From assembly GCF_007741535.1 (NCBI RefSeq), contig NZ_CP036525.1, positions 6,014,001 to 6,078,000 of the forward strand: a stretch of DNA of 64,000 bases, read 5' to 3'. The first letter of the stretch is position 1; each line of letters opens with the position of its first letter. The position numbers and the translations under genes were made by a program. This DNA comes from Rubripirellula lacrimiformis (GTDB lineage Bacteria; Planctomycetota; Planctomycetia; Pirellulales; Pirellulaceae). Shown here piece by piece: positions 7,045-18,667 of this stretch. The notes beneath the pieces were generated by a model, which saw only the letters and a list, made by a program, of their open reading frames with translations, had not been told where the DNA came from and searched no databases.

Positions 7045-10000
7045 CGTTTCACCATGCTTCCGTCGTAGTTCATCAATGTGCCGACCACGACCGTCATCGC
7101 CGCAACCGACGGGCCTGACACGGATGGGTCGGGTGGGGCATCGCCGATCCGCAAAAACGAATCGACTCGATCCGCTTGATCGCGAAAGTATTTCAGTTGT
7201 TGCTGATAAAGCTTGGACAACACTTCCTGTTCGCCGCTGGTGGGCGTGCGGCTGGTGATCGCACGGAACGCTTCGGTCACACCGCCGGATTCCAGTTGAT
7301 CGGGCGAATGTTTCTGGGCTAGCGTTTCGGCCAGGCCGCGTGCCGCTTCGATGTACTGTGGCCCGTTCAACATGACAAATGCTTGCAGCGGAGAAGCCGT
7401 TCGTTCGCGACTGACGCGGCACACATCACGCGACGGAGCGTCCAGGGTCATCATCACCGGAGCCGGCGCAGTTCGTTTCCAATACGTATACAGGCTGCGT
7501 CGATACAGCCCATCGCCTTTGTCGCGATCGACGGGCTTGAACGATGCTTCGACCTCGTACGGTTTCGCGGGCGGACCACCAATGGTTTTGACCAAACGAC
7601 CGCTGATGGCTAGCGCCGCATCACGCAACATTTCCGCCGGCAATCGATAGGTCGGAAAACGACTTAGGTAAACGTTGGTTGGATCCTGCTGGATCGATGT
7701 CGGGTCCGGATGGCGACTGGATTGTCGATAGGTGCGAGACATCATGATCCGTTTCAGCATCGCTTTGGTGTCCCAACCACTGTCGATGTATTCGATCGCT
7801 AGATAGTCCAACAGTTCGGGATGGGACGGCGGGCTGCCTTGACTGCCAAAGTCCTCGGGCGTGCGAACCAGCCCAACACCGAACAACATTTGCCACAATC
7901 GATTGACGGCAACGCGCGACGTCAGCGGGTGGCGTGGATCGCAAAGCCAATCCGCTAGCCCCAGTCGGTTGGCCGGCGCATCGGTTGGGAACGGCAGCAA
8001 TGCCGCAGGGGTTCCGGGTTGGACCACTTTGCCCGGCATGCTGTATTCGCCGCGGGCCAGCAGGTGGCTGGGGCGAGCGGTATCGAGTTCACGCATCACC
8101 ATGATCTCTTGGAGTCCGTCCTGGACGCTGCACAATTCCGACCTGGCCGCGGCCAACGCTTGCCCGGATTTAATGACGTCAACGTCGTGCCGCAGGATGG
8201 CGTGGTCAACGTGCAACGGAACGTCGTCGCTTGCCACCGGACCGTTCGCTTGGTTGCGTGCTTCCAAGTCGGTCAGTGCGACATCAAAGACTCGCATTTG
8301 ATCGACAAACCCGTTCTTGAAACCCCGATCGCGGAATCGTTCGCCGATCGCGATCGTGTCGCCACCGCCGCCGGTGATGTTTTTGGTCAGCGCGTCGCGA
8401 ACGGTTTCGGTCGCAGCTGGTTTCCCGTCGACATAGACTCGCAAACCGTCGGCCCGGCTGGCCCCATCATTGGTCACCGTGACGTGAACCCATTGGTCGA
8501 CTGGAATCGGGTCCAGGGTACGGATACTGATGGCATTGCCGGGCCAGAAGTGGATCAGTGACCACTGCAGTTTCCCTTCGTGGATCAACAGTTCGTAACC
8601 GCGACTGGCGGCGTCGGTCCACGCGCGTGAACGGTGGAACACGACGGCGCGTTCTTTGACGTCCGGCGTCTTGATCCACATCGAAACCGAAAACGGTTCG
8701 CTGCGTTTGAAGTTGCCAACCGGCGTCTGGACGGCATCGTCGCCCGTCAATCGAAACGCGTTGCCATCAATACCATCGGCGATCTTGTTTCGTCCCGGTG
8801 GCGACTGTTCGAAGTCGTTGGTGTAGATCGGGTCGGCCAACTGTAAATCGGTGAACCGTTGCTGGCTGATCTGTTGCTCCCAGAACTCGCGGTTTTGCTT
8901 CTTCGCCGCTGCGATCCGTCGCTCGGCCTTCGCGACAGCTTTCTGTTTCTCTGCCAACCTGGACTCTTCGAGGGGTGTCGGCAGCGACAAGGTCGGCGTC
9001 GGGATCGCATCGGTGAAATACGAGTACAGCCCAGCTTCGTCGATGTTGTCAAAGTACGCGGTTAGCTGGAAGTATTCTTCTTGGCTGATGGGGTCGTACT
9101 TGTGATTGTGGCAGCGACAGCATTCGTAGGTCAGGCCCATCATCGCGGTCGCTACCGTTTGGGCGCGGTCGGCGATGTACTCGATCCGGAACTCTTCGGG
9201 CACGCTGCCGCCTTCGACCTTTTGTGGATGCAGCCGGTTGAAAGTGGTCGCCAGTATTTGATCACGAGTGGCTGCGGGGGACGGCCCCGGCGGCAACAGG
9301 TCGCCGGCCAATTGCTGGGTGATGAACTGGTCATAGGGCATGTCGTCGTTGTAGGCAGCGATCACCCAATCACGCCAAGGCCAGACGAATCGGTCGCGAT
9401 CGACTTGGTACCCGTAGGTATCGCTGTAGCGTGCGGCGTCTAGCCAGACCGATGCCATTCGTTCGCCATACTCTTTGCGTGCCAGCAAGCGGTCCAGCAG
9501 TTTCGAATAGGCGTCCGGTGACTTGTCAGCGAGGAATTGATCGATCTCGGCAATCGTCGGCGGCAACCCAATCAGGTCAAAAGTGGAACGTCGGATCAGC
9601 GTTTCCGGTCCCGTGGGTGGTGCCGCCGATAATTTTTGTTGGTCCAGTTTGCGTTGGATGAATTGATCGATGGGATCCAATTCGATCGCGGGCGATGGAC
9701 TGTCCGTGTTTACCGAACCACCGTGTTCGCTAGCGTCCGAATCGCCTGGCGAAGCCATGGGCAGCGACGGGCGAGTCGGGGGGATGAATGACCAGTGACC
9801 TTGATAGGCTGCGCCTTGTTCGATCCAGCGGCGAACCGTTTCGATCTGCTGAGGCGACAGCGACCGCTCGGAATCGAGAGGCGGCATCCGCATGTCTTCA
9901 TCGTCCGACGTGATCCGATCGATCAAGTCGTCCAGGTCGGCCTCGCCTTCAACATCCAATCGCAAATCGGCAGCCCGATTGGCGTCATCAGGACCATGGC

Positions 10001-10115
10001 AATGGAAACAGTTTTCCGACAATATCGGTCGAATGTCGCGATTAAAAACGACCGAATCGTCAGACACGGCGACCGCGGCAATGATCGCCAAGAGCAAAGA
10101 CAACAAAAAACGCAT
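7041..10115 (-). CDS. PSCyt1 / DUF1549 / LamG-like / DUF1553 cytochrome-like protein
   Basis: 1024 residues from the ATG at 10115, which begins a Sec signal peptide ([18 protein letters not shown]). An upstream in-frame extension to 10241 looks non-coding. The order is: a cytochrome-like module with [12 protein letters not shown] (CxxCH) near residue 35; DUF1549 ([41 protein letters not shown]); a second heme-like motif [11 protein letters not shown]; a concanavalin/LamG-like insertion ([33 protein letters not shown]); and DUF1553 ([38 protein letters not shown]). This architecture is a Planctomycete hallmark. It is co-transcribed with the DUF1501 gene through a 4-base overlap. Secretion to the periplasm and heme binding are predicted; the reaction is unknown. 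Confidence 0.93.
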   Translation of the reverse strand: MRFLLSLLLAIIAAVAVSDDSVVFNRDIRPILSENCFHCHGPDDANRAADLRLDVEGEADLDDLIDRITSDDEDMRMPPLDSERSLSPQQIETVRRWIEQGAAYQGHWSFIPPTRPSLPMASPGDSDASEHGGSVNTDSPSPAIELDPIDQFIQRKLDQQKLSAAPPTGPETLIRRSTFDLIGLPPTIAEIDQFLADKSPDAYSKLLDRLLARKEYGERMASVWLDAARYSDTYGYQVDRDRFVWPWRDWVIAAYNDDMPYDQFITQQLAGDLLPPGPSPAATRDQILATTFNRLHPQKVEGGSVPEEFRIEYIADRAQTVATAMMGLTYECCRCHNHKYDPISQEEYFQLTAYFDNIDEAGLYSYFTDAIPTPTLSLPTPLEESRLAEKQKAVAKAERRIAAAKKQNREFWEQQISQQRFTDLQLADPIYTNDFEQSPPGRNKIADGIDGNAFRLTGDDAVQTPVGNFKRSEPFSVSMWIKTPDVKERAVVFHRSRAWTDAASRGYELLIHEGKLQWSLIHFWPGNAISIRTLDPIPVDQWVHVTVTNDGASRADGLRVYVDGKPAATETVRDALTKNITGGGGDTIAIGERFRDRGFKNGFVDQMRVFDVALTDLEARNQANGPVASDDVPLHVDHAILRHDVDVIKSGQALAAARSELCSVQDGLQEIMVMRELDTARPSHLLARGEYSMPGKVVQPGTPAALLPFPTDAPANRLGLADWLCDPRHPLTSRVAVNRLWQMLFGVGLVRTPEDFGSQGSPPSHPELLDYLAIEYIDSGWDTKAMLKRIMMSRTYRQSSRHPDPTSIQQDPTNVYLSRFPTYRLPAEMLRDAALAISGRLVKTIGGPPAKPYEVEASFKPVDRDKGDGLYRRSLYTYWKRTAPAPVMMTLDAPSRDVCRVSRERTASPLQAFVMLNGPQYIEAARGLAETLAQKHSPDQLESGGVTEAFRAITSRTPTSGEQEVLSKLYQQQLKYFRDQADRVDSFLRIGDAPPDPSVSGPSVAAMTVVVGTLMNYDGSMVKR

Positions 10116-10330
10116 GAGCGAACTTGGCTGGTGGAAAGACAGGACGTAGCTAACCAGCATTGTAGTAGACTCCCTTGAAACTGGCCCAAACCATTCCCAA
10201 GCAGTCCGCAAAATCACTGGCGATGCCGTCTGACCGTACATTGCCGCAGGCGTCGTTCCAATCCATAAAACGATGGCGGCATCATTTCGCGGCCGATTTC
10301 ATGACCGACTGCGCTAAAAGCGGGGGCTGC

Positions 10331-12457
10331 CTACGATTTCTTACGCTTCACTTTTGAAACGTAGTGGATCGGCAGCTCGGGCAACGAATTGATAAACGTC
10401 CGCCCATACGGTTTGGTCCTGATCCGCGGATCCAAGACGACGACGATGCCATGGTCGGAACGGGTTCGGATCAGCCGTCCAAATCCCTGACGAAACTTGA
10501 TGACCGCTTCGGGCAGCTGGTAGTCGCCAAACGGATTTCCGCCACTGGCTTTGATCGATTCCAAGCGAGCTTCAAGCAGCGGATGGTCGGGGACAGCAAA
10601 CGGCAGTTTGGTGATCACCACATTGGTCAACGCATCGCCGGGAACATCGACGCCCTGCCAAAAACTATCGGTACCAAACAGCACACCGTTGGGCGTTCGG
10701 CGAAACGCGTCCAACAGCTGAGTGCGGCTTTGTTCGCCGCCCTGCGTGTACAACTGCAGGTTCTTTTCGGCGCACCATGCGGCCACCGCGTCGGCACAAC
10801 GTTTCAGCAACCCGTAACTGGTGAACAGCACAAAGGCATGCCCGTTGGTGTGCCCGACGAAGCGTTTGATCTGGGCGGGCAACGACTTTTCGAACGCTTC
10901 CCGTTCGCGCGATGGATCCGGCAGGTCAGTCACCACCACCAACTTGGCTTGCGACTTGTAATCGAACGGGCTGCCAACTTGAATCGACAGGCCGCTGGTC
11001 AGTCCGACTCGGGAACGAAAGAACTTGAAGTCGTCATTGCCAGTCGCCAGCGTTGCACTGGTCATCACAACGCTGCGGATCATTTCGTTTTGGAACAGTT
11101 CCTTGCGAAGGGTGTCGCCAACGTTGATCGGCGACGCGGCCAGCGTGACGCGGTCCATGCCTCGTCGCGACCCCGTGCGTTCGATCCAATAGACCGAATG
11201 TTCGATTTCCTGGCGCAACCATTGTCGCAAGCCGCCGGAAAGACCCAGCATCCGATCGTAGGCTGATTCGAAGTCCTTGCGATCGGTTTCCTGCTTCTGG
11301 GCAGCGGCCTGTTTTTGAAGCTGCGCCGCTAGGATTTCCATCGCATCACTCAGCGGATTGTCAACGATGTCCGGATGATGCACGCGGCCGTTCTTGGTCT
11401 TCGTTTGGTCGTACCAGTCCAACAGATCGGCGAACAGGTTGGTCGCGGCAAACCGACAACGATCGACCAAGTTCTGTAGCGTGACCAAGTCCTTGTCGAC
11501 CAGCAAACCCTTTTGAGTGCGATCGTTATAAAGTCGGTCGAACAAATAGTCGAACTGGCCGCTGGAAATCCGCAGCCCCAAGTGGTCGCCGGCAACGGCT
11601 TCGATCGTATGGCATTCGTCCAGGATGACGGCATCGTAGTCCGGCAGGATCGACACCCCTTGCCGACGCAGCGCCATGTCCGAAAACAGCATCGCGTGAT
11701 TGACGATCATCAATTGCGAATTCATCGCACGGCGACGAGCCCGAAAATAGAAACAATCTTTATGGTGCTTGCAGTTTCGCCCCAAACAGTTGCTGGTGTC
11801 GGAAACGACTTCGTCCCAGACCACAGGGTCAGGGCGCATCGAAAGAGTCGACTTGGAACCGTCCGGCGTATCCTTGCTCCACGATTTGATCGATCGCAAC
11901 TGGCTGTGTTGTTGATCGGTTGCCAGCAGCGAGGTGCTCTTCGCGATCGCTCTGTCCATTCGCCGGATCGACAGATAGTTCGATCGGCCTTTGACCAGGA
12001 CGGCGGAAAATTCGCGTGGGATCACGGCGTTCAGCAGCGGCACGTCCTTGGCGATCAACTGTTCTTGCAGACTGATCGTATGAGTGGAGATCACAACGCG
12101 GCGGCTGCGTTTCTTGCCCTCCCCATCCTCGGTGGTGCTGATTTCGTTTTGGTCCGCCGTTGCGTGCAGGATCGCGGGGACCAAATACGCAAAGCTCTTT
12201 CCGGTTCCGGTGCCGGCCTCCGCCACCAGATGTTTCTCCAAACGCAGTGCCTCGGCCACTTTACGTGACATTTCCAATTGCTGATCACGTGGTTCGTAAC
12301 CGGGCAATCGTCTTGCGATCGAGCCTTCGGGACCAAGAATCGAATCGACGGAAAGTTCGTCGCTCACGCTTTCGGGCTCTCGGCGGAAGGGAGGGGGACG
12401 GGATGGTTCAGAGGCCAAAGTGGCAAGTGACACGATAGCACCGGCGCCGCCAAACAA
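10331..12457 (-). CDS. DinG/XPD-family ATP-dependent DNA helicase
   Basis: Up to 708 residues from a TTG at 12457; a GTG eight codons in, at 12433, is an equally plausible start. This is a superfamily 2 helicase with the Walker [11 protein letters not shown] at about 79-88, motif Ia [21 protein letters not shown], the DECH box (VILDECHT), [25 protein letters not shown] and the C-terminal [14 protein letters not shown] and [14 protein letters not shown] motifs. The Fe-S domain retains three cysteines at about C224, C229 and C235, but the first ligand position reads NYLS, not NYLC, so the cluster may be absent or differently ligated. Probable role: unwinding of damaged or structured DNA. No operon partner: spacers on both sides. 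Confidence 0.9.
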   Translation of the reverse strand: MFGGAGAIVSLATLASEPSRPPPFRREPESVSDELSVDSILGPEGSIARRLPGYEPRDQQLEMSRKVAEALRLEKHLVAEAGTGTGKSFAYLVPAILHATADQNEISTTEDGEGKKRSRRVVISTHTISLQEQLIAKDVPLLNAVIPREFSAVLVKGRSNYLSIRRMDRAIAKSTSLLATDQQHSQLRSIKSWSKDTPDGSKSTLSMRPDPVVWDEVVSDTSNCLGRNCKHHKDCFYFRARRRAMNSQLMIVNHAMLFSDMALRRQGVSILPDYDAVILDECHTIEAVAGDHLGLRISSGQFDYLFDRLYNDRTQKGLLVDKDLVTLQNLVDRCRFAATNLFADLLDWYDQTKTKNGRVHHPDIVDNPLSDAMEILAAQLQKQAAAQKQETDRKDFESAYDRMLGLSGGLRQWLRQEIEHSVYWIERTGSRRGMDRVTLAASPINVGDTLRKELFQNEMIRSVVMTSATLATGNDDFKFFRSRVGLTSGLSIQVGSPFDYKSQAKLVVVTDLPDPSREREAFEKSLPAQIKRFVGHTNGHAFVLFTSYGLLKRCADAVAAWCAEKNLQLYTQGGEQSRTQLLDAFRRTPNGVLFGTDSFWQGVDVPGDALTNVVITKLPFAVPDHPLLEARLESIKASGGNPFGDYQLPEAVIKFRQGFGRLIRTRSDHGIVVVLDPRIRTKPYGRTFINSLPELPIHYVSKVKRKKS

Positions 12458-12821
12458 CCATGCCGACCGGTTGAATCAACAAAAACGGAGCGTACCTCGC
12501 CGGCTTGCAACGCGGCGTTCGGGACACGGGATTGCCGGATCATCGTCGCTCCGCTCCTTGATCCGGCCTACATCCTTCTCGTTTCACCGCGTGCCCATCA
12601 GGTCGCGCGCCTCCGCATAGCGACAGTGGTACGAATCGCTTCGCGGTACGCCCCGTCACGTTCGCTCACAAAAACGTCTCGGGGAACACGACACTGGGTC
12701 TGTGCTGGCATCGTCATGACGCGCCCCGATCGTGTAGAAAATGGGCCTGCCCCCGAAGTGCCCTGCCCGACGCCCCGGCAGACTGCACTTTTACTAAAAA
12801 TCCACGATTCGCAGTGATCCG
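12458..12821. other. Divergent spacer, no gene seen
   Basis: About 360 bases between the helicase and the zinc-ribbon membrane protein. It holds one small inverted repeat at 12534-12567 (gccggatca / tgatccggc, 16-base loop). No open frame with protein-like composition, and no clear promoter hexamers, were recognised. Confidence 0.45.
12534..12567. repeat. Small inverted repeat gccggatca / tgatccggc
   Basis: Perfect 9-base arms at 12534-12542 and 12559-12567 with a loop of 16 bases. It lies between two divergent genes, so a terminator role is unlikely. It may be a mobile palindromic remnant or an operator; nothing in the window decides. Confidence 0.6.
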
Positions 12822-14021
12822 ATGAGCATGATTCGCCAAACCTGTCCGGCTTGCAACCGATTGCTGGAACTGCCCGAGCATGCCGCGGGAAAGACTGCCA
12901 AATGCCCCGCCTGTGAAGCCCAGTTCGTGGTTCCTATGCCGGTTGGCCCCGCGACCGATGGCCAAGGTTTCGGTGACCAAGGTTTCGGTGACCAGGACTC
13001 CGGTGGCCAGGAGATGGGCGACCAGGACTCGGGAGCTTCCGGCGCAGGTGACCCGGGATTTGGCAGCCCCATCCCGGGATCGATGGATGCCCCAGGTGCC
13101 AGCCCGTTCAGCCAGCCCCTGGGCAGCACCGTCGACGGGCATCGCCAGGGGCCTGTCTCGTCCAAGCCGAATCCGTATCAACCATCCGTGGAAACGCCAC
13201 CGGCCACCACGTTCGTCGGCAAGTTGCCGATCGGGCGACGTAGCGTCGAGGAGATTGTCGGAGTCGGTTTCGCCATTTTCAAGGAACGAGCTGGTGTTCT
13301 GATCGGCACATATATCTTGGTGTTTTTGATCAGCCTCTTTGCTGCGTTTGCCCCCAACCTGATCGGCATGATCATGGACATGATTGGCAACGAAGCCTTG
13401 TCGGCTGTGATATCGGGTTTGTCGCAACTGTTTTTCAATCTACTAAGCAGCTATTTCACGTTTGGCTACTGCGGCGTTGTCCTGGCCGTGGCGCGAGATG
13501 AACCTTCACCGTTTTCGCGGTTGTGCCCTTCGATGGCCATATTCGGCCGTTTCATCGGCGGCGTCATCCTGCTGATGCTGGCTGGCGGCTTAGTCGCTGG
13601 TCTCGTCGCCGCTGTCGGCGCCCTGGCGATCGCTGCCGGAGTCGAGGGCGGGGTAGCTGCCGGGTTGATCATTTTGGCGTTTTTGGTGCTGTTGCCGGCC
13701 ATGTTCTTGATGTACTGGTTGCTGTGGTCGTGGCCATTCATCGTTGTCGACGGCAAGGCTGGAATCACAGGATCCATCAAAGCATCATTCGCGATCACGA
13801 TGGAAAACAAGATGACATCGTTGTTGTTGATCATCATCGTGATGCTGCTGTCGATCGTCGGTTTGTTGGCGTGTTACATCGGACTGGTGGTCGCGACACC
13901 GCTTTGGATCATGTTCCTGGGCGCCGGCTACCTGATGATCACCGGACAGTCGTACGTCGATCCCAGAACGAATCGATCCAATCCACAGTTCGCACCAAGA
14001 CCGCAATCTCCACAGTTCTAG
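12822..14021 (+). CDS. Zinc-ribbon multi-pass membrane protein
   Basis: 399 residues. The N-terminus is a zinc ribbon (CPACNRLLELPEHAAGKTAKCPACEAQF, two CPAC knuckles, residues 8-33). A disordered Gly/Asp/Gln-rich linker follows to about residue 120, with repeated GFGDQ units. The rest is hydrophobic with about six membrane segments, including GTYILVFLISLFAAF, FIGGVILLMLAGGLVAGLV, AAGLIILAFLVLLPAMFLMY and LLLIIIVMLLSIVGLLAC. The membrane part resembles DUF975/glycerophosphoryl-diester-type stress-protein membrane domains often seen in Planctomycetes behind a zinc ribbon. Function unknown. It stands alone, and its stop runs into a repeat-filled spacer. The GFGDQ repeat could vary in copy number between strains. 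Confidence 0.8.
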   Translation: MSMIRQTCPACNRLLELPEHAAGKTAKCPACEAQFVVPMPVGPATDGQGFGDQGFGDQDSGGQEMGDQDSGASGAGDPGFGSPIPGSMDAPGASPFSQPLGSTVDGHRQGPVSSKPNPYQPSVETPPATTFVGKLPIGRRSVEEIVGVGFAIFKERAGVLIGTYILVFLISLFAAFAPNLIGMIMDMIGNEALSAVISGLSQLFFNLLSSYFTFGYCGVVLAVARDEPSPFSRLCPSMAIFGRFIGGVILLMLAGGLVAGLVAAVGALAIAAGVEGGVAAGLIILAFLVLLPAMFLMYWLLWSWPFIVVDGKAGITGSIKASFAITMENKMTSLLLIIIVMLLSIVGLLACYIGLVVATPLWIMFLGAGYLMITGQSYVDPRTNRSNPQFAPRPQSPQF

Positions 14022-14134
14022 GGCCACCGGGACTGGGGGGGCAGAGCACAAGTTCCGGGGCTGGCAAAACATTGGTTCCCCTCTTCCCCGGCGTAGGACG
14101 CGAGTTCTACGCGGGGCAATGTGGGGGGACCGGG

Positions 14135-14257
14135 GAGTTCAAGTTCAAGTTCAAGTTCGAGTTCAAGTTCGAGTTCGAGTTCAAGTTCGAGTTCGAGTTC
14201 GAGTTCGAGTTCAAGTTCGAGTTCGAGTTCGAGTTCAAGTTCAAGTTCAAGTTCGAG
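14135..14257. repeat. Hexamer array (gagttc / aagttc), about 20 units
   Basis: An uninterrupted run of six-base units, each gagttc or aagttc, 123 bases long. The first base of each unit is the only variable position. The reverse complement of the unit (gaactc) recurs at 14388-14426, so the two arrays could pair across the palindrome between them. Confidence 0.92.
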
Positions 14258-14276
14258 GGCTGGCACAGCACTGGCT

Positions 14277-14333
14277 CCCCTCTCCCCCGCGTTGGCCGCG
14301 AGTTCTACTCGGGGCCAACGTGGGGGAGAGGGG
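14277..14333. repeat. 21-bp-arm palindrome, ctctccccc type
   Basis: Left arm 14277-14297 and right arm 14313-14333 are reverse complements with one G/T-type mismatch. The 15-base centre can itself fold through cgag / ctcg. It is followed by gcgggggtgagggg, a tail shared with the elements at 38840-39297. Confidence 0.9.
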
Positions 14334-14387
14334 CGGGGGTGAGGGGGCGACTGAGTCCCGGGCCAGAAGTCCAGCTCAGAAACTTAA

Positions 14388-14426
14388 ACTCGAACTCGAA
14401 CTCGAACTCGAACTCGAACTCGAACT
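14388..14426. repeat. Short hexamer array (gaactc), about 6 units
   Basis: Six or so copies of cgaact/gaactc, the reverse complement of the unit at 14135-14257, placed on the other side of the palindrome. The two arrays make the whole spacer a large imperfect inverted repeat. Confidence 0.88.
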
Positions 14427-14472
14427 TTCCTTCCTCCCCAGCCTTCCTCCCCGCTCCTCCCCCAACCTTCCT

Positions 14473-15855
14473 CTAGACCGCTCCGTAGGCCAACATCGCT
14501 TCGGCGATCTTCACGAACCCGGCCAAATTAGCACCGTCGATGTAGTCGACTTTGTCGCCATCGGTGCCATGCCGGACGCACTTTTCGTGAATGTCTTTCA
14601 TGATCGTTTTCAGTTTGGTGTCGACCTCTTCTCGGCTCCACGACAATCGAAGTGCATTCTGACTTTGCTCCAGACCTGACACTGCGACGCCGCCTGCGTT
14701 CGCGGCTTTGGCGGGACCGAACAGCACGCCGGCATCGCGGAATGCGTAGGCCGCATCCAGCTCGGTCGGCATATTGGCACCTTCGGCGATCGCTTGGACA
14801 CCGTTTTTCAGCAGTGTCTTTGCTTCGGCCAGGTTCAATTCATTTTGCGTGGCACAGGGAAGGGCCACCTCCACTGGAACGATCCAAGGTCGCGTATCGG
14901 CGTGGAAGGTCGCGTTGCTGTACTGGTCGCAGTATTCGCTAATCCGGCCGCGGCGCACTTCTTTTAGATCTTTGATGAACGCCAACTTCTCTGCATCGAT
15001 TCCGTCCGGGTCGTGGATGAAGCCGCCCGAATCGGACAACGTGACGACGGTCGCGCCCAGCTCGGTTGCTTTTTCGGTTGCGTAGATGGCGACGTTGCCG
15101 CTGCCCGAGACGGCGACGGTTTTGCCTTGGATGCTATTGCCCGTCCGGTTGAACATGTTCTCGCAGAAATAAACGCAGCCATACCCTGTCGCTTCGGTTC
15201 GCACCAAGGACCCGCCGAACGACAATCCTTTGCCGGTCAGGGTACCGACGAACTTGTTGGCCAGACGTTTGTACTGGCCGAACAGGAAACTGATCTCGCG
15301 TCCCCCCACGCCGATGTCGCCGGCCGGGATGTCGGTATCTTCACCGATGTGTCGGTGCAGTTCGATCATCAGGGATTGGCAGAAACGCATCACCTCGCGA
15401 TCGCTTTTGCCTTTCGGGTTGAAGTTCGATCCGCCCTTGGCACCGCCCATCGGCAACCCAGTCAGGCTATTTTTGAAGATCTGTTCGAACCCCAGAAACT
15501 TCAGCACGCTTTGGGTGACCGAAGGGTGGAACCGCATCCCGCCCTTGTACGGGCCGATCGAATTGTTGAACTGAACCCGCCAGGCTCGGTTTGCTCGGAT
15601 GTTGCCTCGATCGTCTTCCCAGGTGACGCGAAAGATGATGATGCGGTCCGGTTCGGTCAGCCGTTCTAGGATCTGAGCTTCTTTGTACTTGGGGTTTTCC
15701 AAGATGTAAGGCATCAACGATTCGGTGACCTCGCGAACCGCCTGGTGGAACTCTTCCTCGCCTGGATTGCGACGAATCAGCCCATGCATGAACGTGTCGA
15801 CCTCAGCTTGGACAGCAGGCGAATGTTGAGCGTCGCGTTTGGCAGAAGAAGTCAT
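14473..15855 (-). CDS. gdhA: Glutamate dehydrogenase (probably NADP-dependent)
   Basis: 460 residues from the ATG at 15855, with AAGGG about 10 bases upstream on the coding strand; upstream in-frame DNA to 16263 does not look coding. The enzyme interconverts 2-oxoglutarate plus ammonia with glutamate. Family blocks are FRVTWEDDRGNIRANRAWRVQFN, PYKGGMRFHPSVT, LTGLPMGGAKGGSNFNPKGKSD (with the catalytic Lys), DIPAGDIGVGGREISFLFGQYKRL, a Rossmann GSGNVAIYATEKATELGA, and AEGANMPTELDAAYAF. The length and the PAGDIGVG/PMGGAKGG motifs match the hexameric NADP-type enzymes. It is convergent with the zinc-ribbon membrane gene and divergent from groEL1. Confidence 0.96.
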   Translation of the reverse strand: MTSSAKRDAQHSPAVQAEVDTFMHGLIRRNPGEEEFHQAVREVTESLMPYILENPKYKEAQILERLTEPDRIIIFRVTWEDDRGNIRANRAWRVQFNNSIGPYKGGMRFHPSVTQSVLKFLGFEQIFKNSLTGLPMGGAKGGSNFNPKGKSDREVMRFCQSLMIELHRHIGEDTDIPAGDIGVGGREISFLFGQYKRLANKFVGTLTGKGLSFGGSLVRTEATGYGCVYFCENMFNRTGNSIQGKTVAVSGSGNVAIYATEKATELGATVVTLSDSGGFIHDPDGIDAEKLAFIKDLKEVRRGRISEYCDQYSNATFHADTRPWIVPVEVALPCATQNELNLAEAKTLLKNGVQAIAEGANMPTELDAAYAFRDAGVLFGPAKAANAGGVAVSGLEQSQNALRLSWSREEVDTKLKTIMKDIHEKCVRHGTDGDKVDYIDGANLAGFVKIAEAMLAYGAV

Positions 15856-18059
<2,204 letters not shown>

Positions 18060-18067
18060 GTCGCACC

Positions 18068-18175
18068 GGCAAAGGGTCAGCGATTGGGTGCCAGGAATGA
18101 CACCGGCCGGAACTGGAACCAGTTCCCCAACCGACTTCCTGGCTCCCCCAAGGCCTGACCCCACCCCTTTGCCTC
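18068..18175. other. Long imperfect hairpin between groEL1 and groES
   Basis: The spacer can fold into a nested stem: ggcaaagggt...cag near 18068 against ctgacccc...cctttgcc near 18172, ggtgccaggaa against ttcctggctcc, and a perfect central palindrome ggaactgg-aa-ccagttcc at 18109-18126. No T run follows, so it may be an mRNA-stabilising or processing element that separates groEL1 from groES-groEL2. Confidence 0.5.
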
Positions 18176-18241
18176 GCACCTGATCCAGCTATCTCTCATT
18201 TTTCAAAACAACAAAACTTTATAAATCTACGGAATACAAAA

Positions 18242-18538
18242 ATGGCCAAACTGAACCTCCGTCCCTTGGATGATCGCGTCGTTGTTCAACCCGAAGACGC
18301 CGAAGAAACCACCGCTGGTGGAATCGTGCTTCCCGATTCGGCACAAGAAAAGCCACAACGCGGCAAGATCGTCGCTGTTGGTCCAGGCAAATTGATGGAC
18401 AGCGGCAATCGTGGCGAACTGTCGGTTGCTGTTGGTGACACCGTCATCTACGGCAAGTACGGCGGCAGCAACATCGAAGTCGATGGCCAGGAAATGAAGA
18501 TCCTTCGCGAAAGCGACATCTTGGCAAAGGTCTTGTAA
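18242..18538 (+). CDS. groES: Co-chaperonin GroES
   Basis: 98 residues: [34 protein letters not shown] includes the mobile loop that docks on GroEL, followed by [35 protein letters not shown] and [12 protein letters not shown]. Full length for the family. The leader just upstream (18195-18241) is unusually A/T-rich for this genome and includes tataaa at 18220-18225, a possible -10 box; a ribosome site is weak. It is the only groES in the window and sits between two groEL genes, so it presumably serves one or both. Confidence 0.97.
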   Translation: MAKLNLRPLDDRVVVQPEDAEETTAGGIVLPDSAQEKPQRGKIVAVGPGKLMDSGNRGELSVAVGDTVIYGKYGGSNIEVDGQEMKILRESDILAKVL

Positions 18539-18539
18539 G

Positions 18540-18667
18540 AAGTTTTCAGATGACAGTCTTCGGTGATCGGCCAGTGCGGCGCTTCCGCACTCCGCCGATC
18601 CCCAGAAGTGTCCCTTGACTGAAAACTGAACCCTGAAAACTGAACATTTTTTTCCGAAGGAAAACCA
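18540..18667. other. groES-groEL2 spacer with hairpin and short direct repeats
   Basis: A hairpin at 18565-18600 pairs gatcgg with ccgatc and agtgcgg with ccgcact around cgctt. It is followed by two copies of ctgaaaactgaa (from 18619 and about 18633), and gttttcag at 18542 can pair with the first. The groEL2 ribosome site AAGGA closes the spacer. It could modulate groES to groEL2 read-through. Confidence 0.5.

Larger units (their letters stand above)
14022..14472. other. Repeat-filled spacer (hexamer runs around a palindrome)
   Basis: The spacer between two convergent genes is almost wholly repeat: a weak palindrome around 14080-14128, a hexamer run 14135-14257, a strong palindrome 14277-14333 and an opposite-orientation hexamer run about 14388-14426. 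Long open frames that read as poly-Ser, Glu-Phe or Val-Gln/Arg repeats are by-products of the hexamers and not genes. Confidence 0.7.

Noticed and set aside
14119-14679. Proteins made of repeated Val-Gln/Arg, Ser or Glu-Phe in the hexamer array
   Set aside because: Six-base repeats open all frames; the runs read on either strand and continue into gdhA DNA.
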